This document shows positions 22,101 to 35,200 of a stretch of DNA of 64,000 nucleotides, one piece after another. Source of the DNA: Casuarius casuarius (lineage: Eukaryota; Chordata; Aves; Casuariiformes; Casuariidae); contig PTFA01000416.1 in the NCBI GenBank assembly GCA_003342895.1, forward strand, positions 4,106 through 68,105, read 5' to 3'. A model generated the notes under the pieces. It saw only the letters and a list, made by a program, of their open reading frames with translations. It had not been told where the DNA came from and searched no databases. The position numbers and the translations under genes are program-made. Position 1 is the first letter of the stretch, and the number at the start of each line of letters is the position of its first letter.

Positions 22101-25100
22101 CCAAAGACACATCTGAGTCTACAGCTAGCGTAAGCACCACTGAACTATGATCTTCAGCTTACTAGCGTACAATACTTTTTGCTCATACAAATGAGCCCAG
22201 TTCAGTAACCCAGATACTCATAACCTCTCAACTACACTGTAGTCACACTCTTCCTTTAGACTTCTCTCTTTGATAGTGGACTTCATCAACCCATGGTTAT
22301 GTACCCCTGGCGTGCATCAAGGCCCTGGGCAATTTCAATCTCTTTTCTGAACAGATACAGGACAGGGAAGGCCAGCTGCCTCAGAAATACTCTCTGAGTT
22401 CACCTAGATGGAAATATGGGGCACACTTGCTGGGCAGAAAGCAGACCAGCCCTCCTGTGCCACCCATGTGAACATATTAGAAACTAGGGTGAATGGCAGT
22501 CATCTATCACCCAAGTTTAACGCAAGGCGTTCCTTACAAGACAAGGCACCTTAAAAGTAGAAGAAAGACAAGGAGATGGGAAACAGAAGGACAAGACTGG
22601 GGCAGAACAGAACTCACAAACTGACTTCTACTGGCCTGGGGGTTCTTTACCTTTTACCATGAGTATCTGTGTGCTATTGTGAAAAGGATAAAATACCAGT
22701 AAGCACAATCTTGCCCTCAGATTCAGCTGTCTTCTGTGCTTACCAAGTAGTAGAAATCCATGTGATCTGCTTCAGAGCTGAGTTTATTCTAGTCAAGGAT
22801 ATAATCCACCTGAACCTGCTGCTCTTGATCACAGAGCAGTATGTCATTTCTGGCCTGGATCTCCAGAAAGCTGTTGCTCTCAGAGTAGAAGGGTTTCAAC
22901 CAGTGTAAGCTGTCCTTGATTTTTGTGCTTGAGTCAGAAGGATTCTTCTCAGTGTCATTTACAAGGGAGTAGGTACCCTTCAGAGCACAAAAACATGGCT
23001 AAACCATCAGTATCAAGTGACAAGGGAGCTTGCATACCTTGTGTCTGCTGAAAACACTAAGTTATTACCAGAGCTGGTGGGCAGAACACATATCTGTATA
23101 TTTAAAAAGTTCTTTTGTTTAAATAGCACTTTAAAGGCAACAATACTTTCTCTGTTGAAGCTTTAACAAAAGTCTAAATCTAGTAGGTTTGGCCACAGTC
23201 CCATTTTGTCTCCTCTCACTTTCCATGAGAACACACCCTGCACCAGACTTCAAACTTCTACAGCACCCATATTTTCAATCACTTCTTGTTGGATGCCCTG
23301 AAGCACAGCAAGAGCTAAAGTAGTTTTTGCATGGTGAAGTTCTACTTCTCTGCAGCAAATTTAGGGCTCTGTGGACAATAGCCATGGGCCTGGAAACAAG
23401 CACTAGAGCCTGTTCCCAGGCTCCCTGTGGACAGAAATCTACATCTCAGATTACAGATCCTCTAGTCATCAAATCTAACCCAACCCATATTAGGGAACCC
23501 CATTCTGGATAGAACTGAGTCTCTATGGAAGGTGTCTGGAGCAACTGCTCCAGTCTGTGGGGAATGGTTGTCAATAGAAGATCATATTGCTTGGGCACGA
23601 ATTCCACATCAGCTGCAGGAATGCAAATAGTGGGAATGTGGGTGTATTACCAGGCTGACAACAACACTTTTCAGGTGTATGATCGTAAGTTGAGAGGAGC
23701 AGAAGACAAGTGCTTCCAGGCCTGGTCTGGTCCTGTTCTTCAGTCTCCCCTCACTGTATTCTCCTTTTTCTGTGGCCCATGCTCACCTTCAAAGAAACCA
23801 GAGTGCTGTTCCAGCTGGTGGTATCCAGTGAGAAGTGGACTTTCCCTTTCTCATTTGTGAGAAATGACAGGTGGGTCTCCTCATCATTGATGTCAACTGT
23901 TAGGTAGACTGTTTCATTTCTGAGAGAAGAATCACCACTATGGCAATATATCTGCAGAAAGGGGGAGGAAATTAATGCCCTCTTCTGCCACACTCCTGTG
24001 GCCTGGCATCCTGGGAGATATGAAACACCCCATTTTCTGGAGACTAGGTTTAAATGCCAGTGCTTAATACTGATTCTTTCTATCATTAGGCTTCATAAGT
24101 CCTTCCAACTTTCAGATGTGTTGGATCCAAGTAAAAACTGAATAAATACACAAGAACACCAGTGTGTAGCAGTTCAGGATGAGGGGGGAAAAAAAAAAAA
24201 GGGTAGTACAACCAAATGAGAAACCCGTACTGGGGAAAAAAGGTAATTTCCGTGGATCGTGAGATGTTTCTTGGACAATGCTGCAGATCCCCTGAAGATC
24301 AGAAACAGTCTTGTCTCCAGCAGCTTAACTCCTTCTGTTCCCTGCCCTCCCCCATGCTGGGGTTAGCACTGGCCCAGGTGAAAGTGTTTCCAGTCCCAGT
24401 AGCACAGCACTCCTAGCATCACCCAGGATACCTGGGTCAGAAATGACTCCCAATGAATGGATATACAAGGCTTTAGTGATTTCTGCCAAGCTGCCATGAG
24501 CATTTGCACAGCTGTCTAAAGTGAATACCAGTTCTCAGCCCCCCCCCATGCCCATCTCCCACCCCCCATGACATATGCCTTCAATCACATAGACTAGTTG
24601 CAGGAACTATTCCTGGGGAAGCCTCCAGAGACTGCAGCTGGCCCCAGAATTCTTGTCCAGGGAAGTTATGCAATAGGTTAAGGGGAAAAGAAGAATTTGC
24701 TTCTCAAAGAGGCTCCACTCACAGTTGCTGGGTATCAGGAGGGCAGTGCTTACTTTCCCGGAAACCACTGCTTTCTGCCAAGAGGAGGTTAGACCTATGA
24801 TGTATTCTCGGCAGAGAAGGGGCGCAAGGGTATTACCTTCCCTGTGTATGGTAGTCCACATTTGTAGAATGGATGGAGATTAATAAACTCTACAGACTTC
24901 ATTCTCCTAACAATAGGAATTTCTGCCACTTACTAGTCTTCACTCCTGGATGGAGAGATGAGAAATCTGTCAAACACTAGCAGTGTTCTTAGGGAAGCAG
25001 AAAATGAGAAGATCCTTCTCCACTATTTAGAGCATCTAAATCGAGGAGAGAGAAAACATACTTTTATTCCTCCAATCTGTCTGAGCCCTCTGCTTCACAA

Positions 25101-25907
25101 CAGGATACATCATGCCCTATAAGCACCCATTTCTCTTTATGAAAGATTAAGAGAAACTAGATGACTGCTTAGTTATAGAGAGCTACACCTTAGGTCCTAC
25201 AAATGGCTTGAAGAACCACACTCACATTGTCTTGCTTTGGAAAGGTAGATGGCAGTTTAAACAGAGCTATGCACACATTGATGCTAAAGCTGAAAACTTG
25301 CTTCCTTATAGTTAGAGTTGGGGCAGACTAAAAGGGAGCAGCATGGGATTCCTAACAGCAGGACTATAGGTAACAGTCCTGCCTCAGGCTTAGGAAAGGA
25401 AATGACAAGAAACTCTGTGCGTAGGACTTCCTCTCAGGGTGCTACACTACAATTAGCAAGGACTGCAATGGTTTGTTGCAGACTTTTCTGCAACTAGCCA
25501 GGGCTTTGCAACTGGCTAAGGGACACGTAAGTGTCCAGGCAAACACTAATAAAATGACCTCTACCTGCTATTGGAGATGGAGAGGGGACACAATTAGGAA
25601 ATCTAGTAACAATATATGGAAGAGGATAAGATACTAGAACAGAGACCATTGTCGTGATGTAAGAGTAGGAAATTCTCAAGTTACGTTTCCAAAAGGAATT
25701 TAATTGCCACAGAGAGGTCAGAAACAAAAATATCAAGGAAAGAAAGGAGAAGAAGTTGACTGCAAAGAGAGGAACACTCTTCCCATGTCCTCCAGTACCT
25801 GCTCCATCTTCCTCTATTGCTCCTTTCACAGCTATATAGCTGTCAGATTCAGTTAATTCCAGAGTCTCTGTCTTCATTGTAAAAGTAGCACAGCCATTCT
25901 TGTCTGT
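19132..25907 (-). pseudogene. Gene A exons 9-16: middle macroglobulin domains and start of bait region
   Basis: Exon 9 (25907-25799) reads TDKNGCATFTMKTETLEL and onward. Exon 10 (24945-24837) carries EIPIVRRMKSVEFI and ends CGLPYTGK, but is 109 bases against 110 in gene B. An alternative acceptor GTGGCAG inside it would restore frame at the cost of several residues. Exon 11 (23951-23787) is open. Exon 12 (22977-22744) ends VDYILD-stop-NKLSSEADHMDFYYL, the TAG being at 22791-22789. Exons 13, 14 and 15 (64, 146 and 147 bases) are open and near-identical in length to those of gene B. Exon 16 (19308-19132) encodes 59 residues starting LYEQIFDDSF and ending DVFHLFK, the lead-in to the bait. All but the exon 10 start have normal splice sites. 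Confidence 0.8.
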
Positions 25908-27449
25908 CTGGAGAAACAGATATGAAGAGAGAGAGAGAGAAGCCGCCTGTTCTGGTAGATACTAGATAATCCTAAAGAAGTTTTTCCAAATACTTTTGGA
26001 AGGTCAAAAACCTATACTTCTGCAGAAACCCATCATGCATACCTCAGAGGAGAAACTGAACATGCTTGGATCAAACTGTCACCAGAAAAGCGGCACAACC
26101 ATGTGTTTCAGGCAGATCTCATAATGATTATGTTACACATAAACTCAGAAGGAGACTAGATTAAGCCCAGCTCCTGCAGCTGAAAGAACGTGGATGTCTT
26201 TGCTTGAACAAGTAACCTGTTCCATGAAACTACACAGCGTGGTGGAATAAAGCCTGCCACTAAGAGTTCTGTGGCATTCCTTTTCATCTCTATAACATCA
26301 TCATGTTAAACAGCTGCATCCAACCAGTTCCAAATTCCAAGAACCGTTCCAAGCATCAAGGTGGAGATAGCCAGTCTGCCAGGAGGGGGAGGACAAAGTG
26401 TTTCTAGTTGCACCCATAAGTTCTTCTCCAAAGAATCCTACAGGGCCTCTTACAACTCATGTGAGAGGGAGCTGGCATACAGTTGGTATTTTGCAGAGCT
26501 AAGACCTTACAACATTCCAGCTGGAGTTGTTTTGCTACTGGATGCATTTTAAAAGATGCAGAGATCCAGCTAGATTTTCACATTCTGCTTGGAGTCAGAA
26601 GGCCTGACATGTAAAAATATTTTCTTGTGACTTTCAGGCTGAATGAGATGCATCTGAAGTCTCTGGGAAAAACTAAGTGTGGGGCTTAATCACAAACACA
26701 TAATGAATACAAATGTTCTGAAAGTGTAACCAGTACTGGACACACTCTCAGCCAGGACACTAGCAAGCTTAAAAGAAAAGAACAGTAAAATGTTCTGGCT
26801 GCAACACACCCTTGCATAAGTCTGCTTCTCCCTTTTTGTGCTCCAGTATCTTTTTCTCTCTTTGTTTAGCTCAGAGGTATTCAGATCTTTCCTCAAACAG
26901 CTCCCTTCAAACACAAATTGACTTTATGTGGGAGGTTTATATGCAGGTGAAGACTGTAGAAACTCATTGCCTTTACCCGCAAAGATTGTTCTGATGGGTA
27001 AAACAGTGGGTTTGATCTGTATGCAGTCTATTCATATGGTGAGATCTGTGGAGTAAGGACTTTATCTCTCTGTATTTCTTCAGCTCCAAGCACACTCAAG
27101 CCATTATTTATGCAATGATTCTAGGTGTTCCTCAAATACAAGCAACAGTCTTCAAAAAAACGGCGAGATTGCCCAGTGTCCTGGAGAGTCTTGGCTTTCT
27201 TTTTAGGCCTCATTTGAGATACTTCACCAAAACAACACCCAAAAGCAGCATTCTGGGCATTTGGTGCAGCATGGCTCAGAGAAGAGCATCCTGATTCACA
27301 CCATTCCTTGAAATGCCTGATAACAAAGATCTGCTTTCTTGCAGCTGCAACAGGCTTAGCTTGCTGTACTTGATGAAATATTCACCCCAGATGTGGCTGC
27401 TACCCTGACCCTTCCCTCTACATTTCTACATGCCACCTGTTTGCCTTAC

Positions 27450-27595
27450 CTGTTTCTCCAGGTTTGTAGAAGGTCTTGTCTGTCTCTACCAGAATTAACA
27501 TTCTTCTGCAGCTTTACCAGCACTTTTTTGCGACCTTCAAAGAGCACACTGTACCCGCTGTGGATCAGGGCATGCATAAAAACCATCTCCTCTGG
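27450..27595 (-). pseudogene. Gene A exon 3 with frameshift
   Basis: After acceptor CATCTGACAG the exon reads PEEMVFMHALIHSG, then GRKKVLVKLQKN in one frame, and then LILVETDKTFYKPGET in another, ending at donor GTAAGG. The second part is the conserved TDK-YKPG motif of macroglobulin exon 3. The two halves can be joined to the family pattern only by removing two bases or adding one near GAATGTTAATTC. The length is 146 bases against 163 in gene B. Confidence 0.75.
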
Positions 27596-29453
27596 CTGTC
27601 AGATGAAAAATTGAAAAGTGCCTGAGGCTGTAAGCAGCTTGATGGGGAAATGGAGGCACCTCTCCTGCCAAACTGGGACAATGCTGGAAGGTTGGGCCTT
27701 CCTTTGCTCCAATGTTTGTTGCTATATTCCCAAAGCAGCATTCAGAAATAGAATCCTCTTTATCATCCCCTCCAACTTCCCTCTTCCCCATTCCCCTCCT
27801 TTCATTTATTTCACTCCTTTCCCTAGTCATAGTCTTCTCTATGCTCCCCAGATTCCTCTTTCTCCTTCTCTCCCTTTCTTCTTGTCATGTTTGCATTTTT
27901 TCACATTTCCCTCTCCCCTTTGCTATCTTCTCCATCCTGCATCTCCCCCCTTTAACATGGTCAGACACAGGAGAGGCTGAAGCCCTCTGGGTTGTAAGAA
28001 AGGCAGCTGAGAAAGGTGAGTCTTACGTGTGAAGTGGAATCGTCTGTTTTCTTGGGAATGAACTCTGGCACCTGGATTGGTTGGGATAAGAAGATAGAAA
28101 ACAAATTTATCAGGGAGTTTGACTCTTATCCCAAATGTGAGAGACAACCTCACTGTTAAACAGCCCCCAAACTTTAGAGTCCAAACTGCACTGTATGATT
28201 CTTTCTCTTATCCACTTGACATTACAAGGAGGAGAAGCAGTAACCTCCTGTCTCTGATTCATGAACGTAAGAGTGATCCATCTGACATGTGATTCTTCCA
28301 CTTCACAGAAATGAAAGATTTTGGTCAAACCAAGGAAAACAGTAAGAAAGTCAGACCTGGAGCTGACCAAGATAGCAAAGGGAAATGAGATACTGATCAG
28401 ATGAAAACTTTGGACATTTCAGTATCAGAAAGATATTAAAAGATTCTACATATATGTATGGAAACTACAAACACTGCAAACAGCTGAAGCATAGCTCTAC
28501 TTCAGAAAACAATTCTGCCAAATGGTGTAAAGAACTCCATCACCCAGAGACCAGCCATCCCAGGCACTCAGCTCACCAGGAGAAAAGTTCTTTCTTGCTA
28601 ACTGCAGACTTCCCTGAGTTTACAGAGCCAGGACTGGCTCTCTCCTAAGGCTTGGCACTGAAAACTTAGTTAATCATTGTTTTGTTGATGCAATAGCCAG
28701 AAGTCACTACAGCCCCTTCTTGAGTTGTGCTGAATCTGAAGAGCAAGCAGGACATAGACATGTGTAAAAGTCTGCAAGAATGACACAGAGACTTAGTACA
28801 GTGTTGAGGAAGACAATGGCAGTTTGGAGAGTCTCAGTGTCAGCCGCATCTCCATGGCTCTCCAAAGATGTAATTGAAGTTTCTGTAGTCATGTAGTAGT
28901 CTCAGTATGGCTAGCTCAGCTAACTATAGCAGGAAAGATGCTGAAGACACCCAGGAAATATCCAGACTGCCTAGGTGAAATCCATTTCATTATGGGTTCA
29001 GCACCATCACCATCCAACACAGCTAAATTAAAGCTAGGTCAATGTCTATGCAGGCTGCAACCCCATCTTGCAGTACAGATAAAGCTTTAGAGCAGAACCA
29101 CTCTCTCAGAGCTGGAGGGTCAGACCTCTGAGGAAGAATGAAAAGAATTCCCTAGGCAGTGGCTTGCACTATGATATACAAGCATTTGCATGGACTAAAC
29201 ACTGATGAGGGAACAGAAAGGCAGTTTTTTCCAGCAGGTTTTAAGTAGGATAAAATGGACTAATATAGACAAAAAGACCAGGCTCTCATCTGCACAGGGA
29301 AGGATTCCTTACTTTGCTAGGTTACAAGATGCTGCTGTATTTTGCCTTGCACTGGTAGGGGAGAGGATAGTGTGCCCAGAGAGGTGCTAAGCTTCTGTCT
29401 GAAGTGAAGGTGAGAGCATCCTCTGCCAAATCAGCAATCACAGCTACACTCAG

Positions 29454-30301
29454 CTGGAAGCTGATGCACTCCAAAGTTCCTGGCTTCTCCACATTCTGTT
29501 CCACTAGTGTGTGATTCTGGGCTTCCACCTCCAAGGTGACAGCCAGGTGGACAGCCTCAGGGAGAGACCTGAGGTGAATGACAGCAGGGACCACCACATA
29601 GTGACTAGAAGAAAGCAGGAGACATTCAAAGATAATTCAGAGGCTTAGGTAGACAGGCCAGAATCCATCTCTGCTGCACTCATGAAGGTGTAGACCATGG
29701 ATTAGAGAGGTCTGGAGGCCTGCAGTGAAGGAACTGTGGGGCATCTCCCTTCCCACGCCAGGAAGAGGCATCATGCTCCACATAAAACCAGAGGGCTCCT
29801 GTCGCATGCTTGTCACCACCCTGACACCAGCCAGGACCAGGCCACCCAGTGCAGGATTGCAAGTACAGCAAGAGCAGTAAGGCTGTGTGAGGAATGAAGA
29901 CAAAGACTCAATGACTGAGGCATAAGGCTTCAGGCCCCGCACCAAATTTCACCCTGTTACTAGCAAGACATGAGATGAAAAAACACAAAAATTGTTGTTT
30001 CTGCAGCTTTTCAGTGTTAGTCCTGCACTAGCAAACACCAGGGTCCTCATCTGCAGTGGTGCTGGACACCCACAGCTCTAACTGAACTCAGTAGGAGCTG
30101 CTTCTGCTCAGCCTGCCTTGAGAACGAGGCCGTTCATCTCTACAGTGCTAAATGATGCAGCATTTCACCACCACATCCTTCAGTGACAGCCCCTTCCATC
30201 AAGCCCATCAAAATCAAAAGGAGATAATCTCATAGTTCCAAGCTTGCTGCAGCTGTGGCTGGGAATAGGGTCAGAGCTAAGAGGAGCACTTGTGCTCCCA
30301 T
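29454..30301 (-). pseudogene. Gene A exons 1-2: signal peptide and first macroglobulin domain
   Basis: ATG at 30301-30299 sits in a good context (G at -3 and +4), about 80 bases downstream of a TATTTA box (30385-30380). It opens a hydrophobic 19-residue leader, but the frame then runs to a stop without any GT donor in the needed phase. Exon 2 follows acceptor TTCTTCTAG and reads HYVVVPAVIHL, then RSLPEAVHLAVTLEVEAQ, and ends in ECISFQ. That matches exon 2 of gene B with 36 bases fewer, which is in frame. The base after the final CAG (29453) gives CTGAGT where gene B has GTGAGG, so the splice donor is lost. Confidence 0.75.
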
Positions 30302-32264
30302 TGCTTGGGCTGGGACAGACACCTGACAAGATCCACACAGGAGCAGAGAACAGCCTGTACTGATGGGCTGGTGCAGTCCTAAATACCCCTGCTCAGATAC
30401 TCCTGAGTCCAAAGAGTGGGAGAGTTGCAGTATGGAGACTGCATGTCTCCCAGGCTAATGACATTAACTAATATTTACTTACTTCCAATAACAAGAGTAA
30501 AGGCCATGCAGCACAGTTCTCCACCCACATCCAAACTCAGATGCCCATGGTTTTCCAGATCATGGGGTGTCAAAGCGCTAAGGGGAAGATGGGGGATTGG
30601 TGAGCTCTAATCCAGGTTGAAGCAGATTCACGAGAGAAACCCAGCTCAGTTGTGGCTGGTCATGGCATCCCATGACCACCAAAGCTGTGCACAAGCTCTT
30701 ATCCTCAGTTTGAAGAAGGCATCTTCAGTACTCTGTCTGTGCATCATTAGTGATTCTTCGCTCATCCAGTTTTTAATTAGAGCTTGGAGTCAAAACCTTT
30801 CAATCCACCTCCATGCCCCGCATCACTTTATTCACCCATCCAACCCAAACATGTCTGATCCTCCTGGGTACAGAACCTTCTCCAGGGCTGCTCCTGCATA
30901 TCCAGCATCAGATTCCCCTCACTGCTCCACTGCAAGGCCTTTCCACATAAACCAAGATATTTTAAGGTCTAAGACCCCCACACACACTTTAGCTAATCTC
31001 TACCTTACACCATCCCCCATGCCAGTTGTCCAATCTTCTGCCAGCTTCATTCAGCCATAAGGTATTTCTACCTCACCACAACCATCTATCTCTTCCAGAA
31101 TCCTCCTGGGCACTGCAGCCTTGCATTTCGTTTTCCTGGGTGGCAGCAACTGCAGCTGATGTGAACACAGTTTGAACATATTTGCCCTCCACCTGTGACC
31201 TTGTTTGAAGGTGGGTGTCCTCACCCTGCCCTGACCCCAGCTGTGTTTTTGCAGAGCATAACCAAAGGTACACAGCATAGAAGGGATTTGCTGTCTGCCC
31301 CCTTTGCTCCCAGCTGAAGCAATCCTCTGGATTTACTTTGGCACAGCCTCTGTATGTGTTCAGCAGCCACTCTCTTAATGCACAATGTGATGTAACAGGA
31401 ACACACTAGCCTTTAACCTAGTGCTGACAAGCAGATAATATGCAGGTTTAAAGCACTTTATGTCACTGATCTGTGAGCATATTTGATTCTCTGAATTCAA
31501 CAGGTTTTTTGAGTTCAAGCCTAAACTAGTGGGAGAAAAAAGCAACCAGACTTCTGTCTGATTTCAGAAACATTACCTAGGCTTTGCATCTCTGAATGGT
31601 CAAGTCGGCTGCCTCTGAAGTTAAGTGCAAAAAGAAAGACAACAAAGATATAGTAACATGCTAAACTTCTTCCGTTCTTCCAGGCAGGAGTGAGGGCACT
31701 GGCAGAGCTGTGTGGAGAGCCCTGGGTTTGTCTGGCAGGAGGCTACAAGGCAAGACTGAAGTTTTAGTAAGAATTAAGTAATACATAAAAGAAAAAATTC
31801 AACCCAGTGACATTACAAAGAATGAATTTGCCCCAGGATGTTTGCAACAAAATCCCAGTAAAGAAGCTCCTGAGGATGATTGAAAATTGTGCCCCATACC
31901 AAATATAATAACATGGCACTCCTGCTGCCATCAGCAGCTCTGCATAAGAGAAGAAGGCAGAGCAGACATCTCTCAGGGAAGTAGTAACAAGCCTTACTAA
32001 GCCTTGAGGCAAATGGTTCTGGTGTCTGGGCAAACAAAAATTGTCTCCACCCCTTCCACCCGCCCACATCCCAGCCCCAGCCATGCACAGTTTGACTTCC
32101 ATCTTTTTGGTTTCGAAGCAAAGAGAGAAACAGACACCCTATCAGGGCAGGAGCTGAATAGTCCTTCAGCTCTGGAAGAGAAGGAGAGGGAAGAAAGAAG
32201 GCAGCAGAAGCAGGGGTGAAGGGGGAACAAAAGAGAGGCTCAACTTTCTGTGGAGGGATTTGAC
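30302..32264. promoter_or_regulatory. Divergent intergenic/promoter interval between genes A and B
   Basis: About 2 kb separates the two start codons, which point away from each other. On the gene A side a TATTTA element lies at 30385-30380. On the gene B side the last 100 bases are purine-rich (GAAGGAGAGGGAAG type), without an obvious TATA box. I see no exon, RNA gene or recent mobile element here. Whether the promoters share elements cannot be judged. Confidence 0.4.
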
Positions 32265-35200
32265 ATGGAGCCAGCTATGTGGAGCCGCACTTTCCTGTGG
32301 GGCTGCATCCTTCTCCTGCCTAGAGTGGCTGGAACGCCTGCAATGCTGTAAGAACCTCGGTTGCTTCACATCCGCGCGCTGGTCTGTGGGGAATCCTCAG
32401 GGTAGGGGGTGACAGAAACAGGTCAAAACTCCTGAGACAAGGCAGGTTTTTCTAGAGGGGCATCATTGCTCGTATGCCCTAGGTTTCATTTTGTTCTCAT
32501 GTGCCGCTGCCTGCCCACCCCACAAGTTCTTTGGCTCTTCTTCTAGTGCCTTTGGTGTAAACCATGTATTTCTGCAAGGATTCAGGTCAGATAAACCATG
32601 CCAAGTTTCTGCATGTGTTTAATTCTGACCTGACAACATCTGCAGGGATGTCTAGTTTTAAGTCTAGTTTTAAAAACTTGTCTAGTCTAGTCCAGTTTTA
32701 AAAGCCTCTTCTGGGGGAGTACAGTCTCTTCCCCTTGGACACATTGCATAGGCTGATACAGCTCACTCTCAGATGATGTTTTACTGCTGTCTGTTTCCTA
32801 CCATTTCCTTTAGCACAGAGCTTTGCTTTGTGGTAATACTGCTTGCTTCGATATCTGCTGTCCTGCCTGCATGCCAATGCTTTCTGTAGCTTCCTCATAA
32901 AGTAATCCAGCCTGGCTCTTGGGGTCCCTGAAAGATAGCTTTGGAGATGATGTCTCATACTTTTATAGCTCATAAGGCAAAAGCAAGGGATGAATTGGAA
33001 AAAGGGGGAATGTGTAAGAAAATTTTCCAGAGTAAAGAGTACACCCAGGGATCATTAGGAGCAAGGGAGATCTGGAAAGTTCAATCAGTGAGTCTTTATT
33101 GCACCTCCAATCCTTACGGTCCAATGGCAGGGAGGAGGTACCATGAGAAATCCTAAGAAGAAAAATCAAGACACAGTTGACATCTATTATCAGCTCCCCT
33201 GATATTAGCAGCAGACAAGCTGCTCAAGGCAGCTCAGCAGCCTTCAAGTGTGACAACCCTCAAGGCTCCTGCCCAGCCGGACTTTGACTCCCTCCCGCCA
33301 GGACATTGAGCCCCAGCAAAGAACTGCCAACAGTTCATTTCCCTGCTTCCAGCTGTTCTGATCGTTCCAGGTCCTGCCCTCCTGATGCCACAAAAGGTGC
33401 CACTGGCTGACCCTGTCTAGCAGAAGTAAGCAGGAGGAGTCAGTGATAAGACTTCTCAGGGTAATCAAACCTCTGTTTTCACCAAAAGCCAAGGGCAAAA
33501 ACAAATTTTGTCTGCTACCCAATACTGTTCCCACTGCCAAGCCTGCTGTGTTGTATGTTTTCTGCTGATGTGGCAGGAAGAGTAAAGTGCCATGGATAGA
33601 CCTCTGGTAGGTAAGGGCCAGCAGTTACATCTGGCTGAAGAACATGGAGGGATACAAGACTGAATCAAAGAGAGGATCCTAAAGTCTGATCTGGAGAACA
33701 CATTTTGATGATCTGCAGAAGCCAGCTGCTTCTTGAATGTTGGCTCTTCTTTGGTCTTAGCTGCTAGCTGCAGTTCTTTATAAGGTGGTATGAAACAATA
33801 CAAACAGCTTCTTGGTGTTATCCATGTGTGCAGCTATGCTAGTAGCCACAGACATGTGAGATGTGGATTGAGAGAGCAAGGAGAACAAGTGCATCAGGAG
33901 CTGAAGAGCAGGTGCTCGTGAGACTTTGTGTCCAAGACATGAAATTATGACAGTGGGAACCATACAATGTGTGGCATTGGTTCTGAGCCCAAGAATAGGT
34001 CATAAGACAGAAAGCAGATAACCAGACAAGCAAGCTACTGATGAGACATAGTGTGGTCCAGTGAAAAGGCCGAAGTTTCAGGAAACTTACAGCATAGTCC
34101 AAGCCCTGCTGCTGACCCCTTGTGTGACATTAGGAAGCCTTTTCACCTTAGGTCAAGCTTATTTCATTTCCTCCACTTTATCTCAACTTTCAGTCTTGGG
34201 ATCAGTGGCTGTCTTTTATTGTATGTGCATGCAGCACGTAGCACAGATTCAGTGGTCATGCTGCAGTACTGGCAGATGGGAAGAGCAGTGTTATCTGGTC
34301 TCACTGGCATCGTGACACTGGAATGGAGGGACCAGGAGTCTTATTAGGGAGTATCCAAATTTCATGGTCAAAACCAATCCTCCTAAGAAGTCAGTTTCAC
34401 CTGGGATCTTTTTCTTTTTGTAGGAATTATGCTGTGGCAATACCATCTCAGCTCTACTACCCCTTCTCAGAGAAAGTGTGCCTCCAGCTCAGCAGAAAAG
34501 AAGCAGTCCCAATCCATGTGGCAGTAACCTTGGAAAGCAAAGCTGAGAATCAGACTCTGATCAGTCAGTCTATCTCTGAGCTCACATTCTTTCATTGCAC
34601 AAGCTTCCAGGTGAGGAGGAGATTCTCCAGGGTTGTCAGTAGGGTGGATACCATATGAGTTCTGCTGTTGCTGGACAGGAAGGCCAAGGATTGTGCCTTC
34701 CCTTGGGCACCTTTTAATCAAGCACTGAATCTTCTGCTTCAGCATATGTAAGGCTGACAATTCCCTTCCTGCTCTGGAGCCTCACTGATATTTTACTCTT
34801 CTTGTGGATTTTTTTTTTAATTTTTCCTTAGAAAACATTCTGAAAAGTGCTCTGAGATCTTTCAGGGCAAGCAGAAGGGGAGCAATATAAAATCAGTATA
34901 AAAATCATTATTTCAGAAGCCTGTGGATCCAGAATCCTGAATGATGGTTAATTTACAACTATGCCTGCAGGTCCCTGCTCCTGTTGGAAACCCAGATGAA
35001 GTGGCTTTTATTGTCATCACGTTCCTAGAAGCCAACTCAGAGTTTCAAAAGAAGCAGAAAGTCCTGATCAAGCACGTAGACAAGAAGACTTTTATTCAGA
35101 CAGACAAGCCTGTGTACAAACCTGGACAGATTGGTATGGATAGAATTCCATGTCTTATGAGAGAAAGAAAGATGCTCAGACCACAACATATGGGGTAGCC

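Larger units (their letters stand above)
16339..30301 (-). pseudogene. Decayed alpha-2-macroglobulin gene (gene A)
   Basis: Exons are numbered by comparison with intact gene B next door. They are: 1 (ATG at 30301-30299, signal peptide MGAQVLLLALTLFPATAAA), 2 (29604-29454), 3 (27595-27450), 9 (25907-25799), 10 (24945-24837), 11 (23951-23787), 12 (22977-22744), 13 (21886-21823), 14 (21283-21138), 15 (20596-20450), 16 (19308-19132), 34 (18202-18100), 35 (16794-16753 approximately) and 36 (16346-16339, stop TAG). A working family member would be a secreted protease inhibitor of about 1470 residues. Here exon 1 lacks a GT donor, the exon 2 donor is CT, and exon 3 changes frame midway. Exons 4-8 are not found, exon 10 is one base short, and exon 12 has an in-frame TAG. 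Exons 17-33 (rest of the bait, CUB, thioester domain and half of the receptor-binding domain) are missing from a 0.9-kb interval. Several exons remain open with good splice sites, so decay looks fairly recent. An assembly collapse could explain the missing exons but not the point lesions. Confidence 0.8.

Noticed and set aside
28037..28081. Possible 45-base extra exon of gene A (minus), VPEFIPKKTDDSTSH between an AG and GTAAGA
   Set aside because: It begins like exon 3 (VP) and the phase would fit, but no family member I know has such an exon and the acceptor is poor. Chance is likely in a pseudogene intron.
28241..28330. Minus-strand frame SHVRWITLTFMNQRQEV resembling part of exon 3
   Set aside because: The real exon 3 with the TDK-YKPG motif is at 27450-27595, and this stretch lacks the motif and splice sites.
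31051..32230. Several open frames in the A-B intergenic region that might be an extra 5' exon
   Set aside because: None has a signal peptide with a donor in the phase required by exon 2 of either gene.
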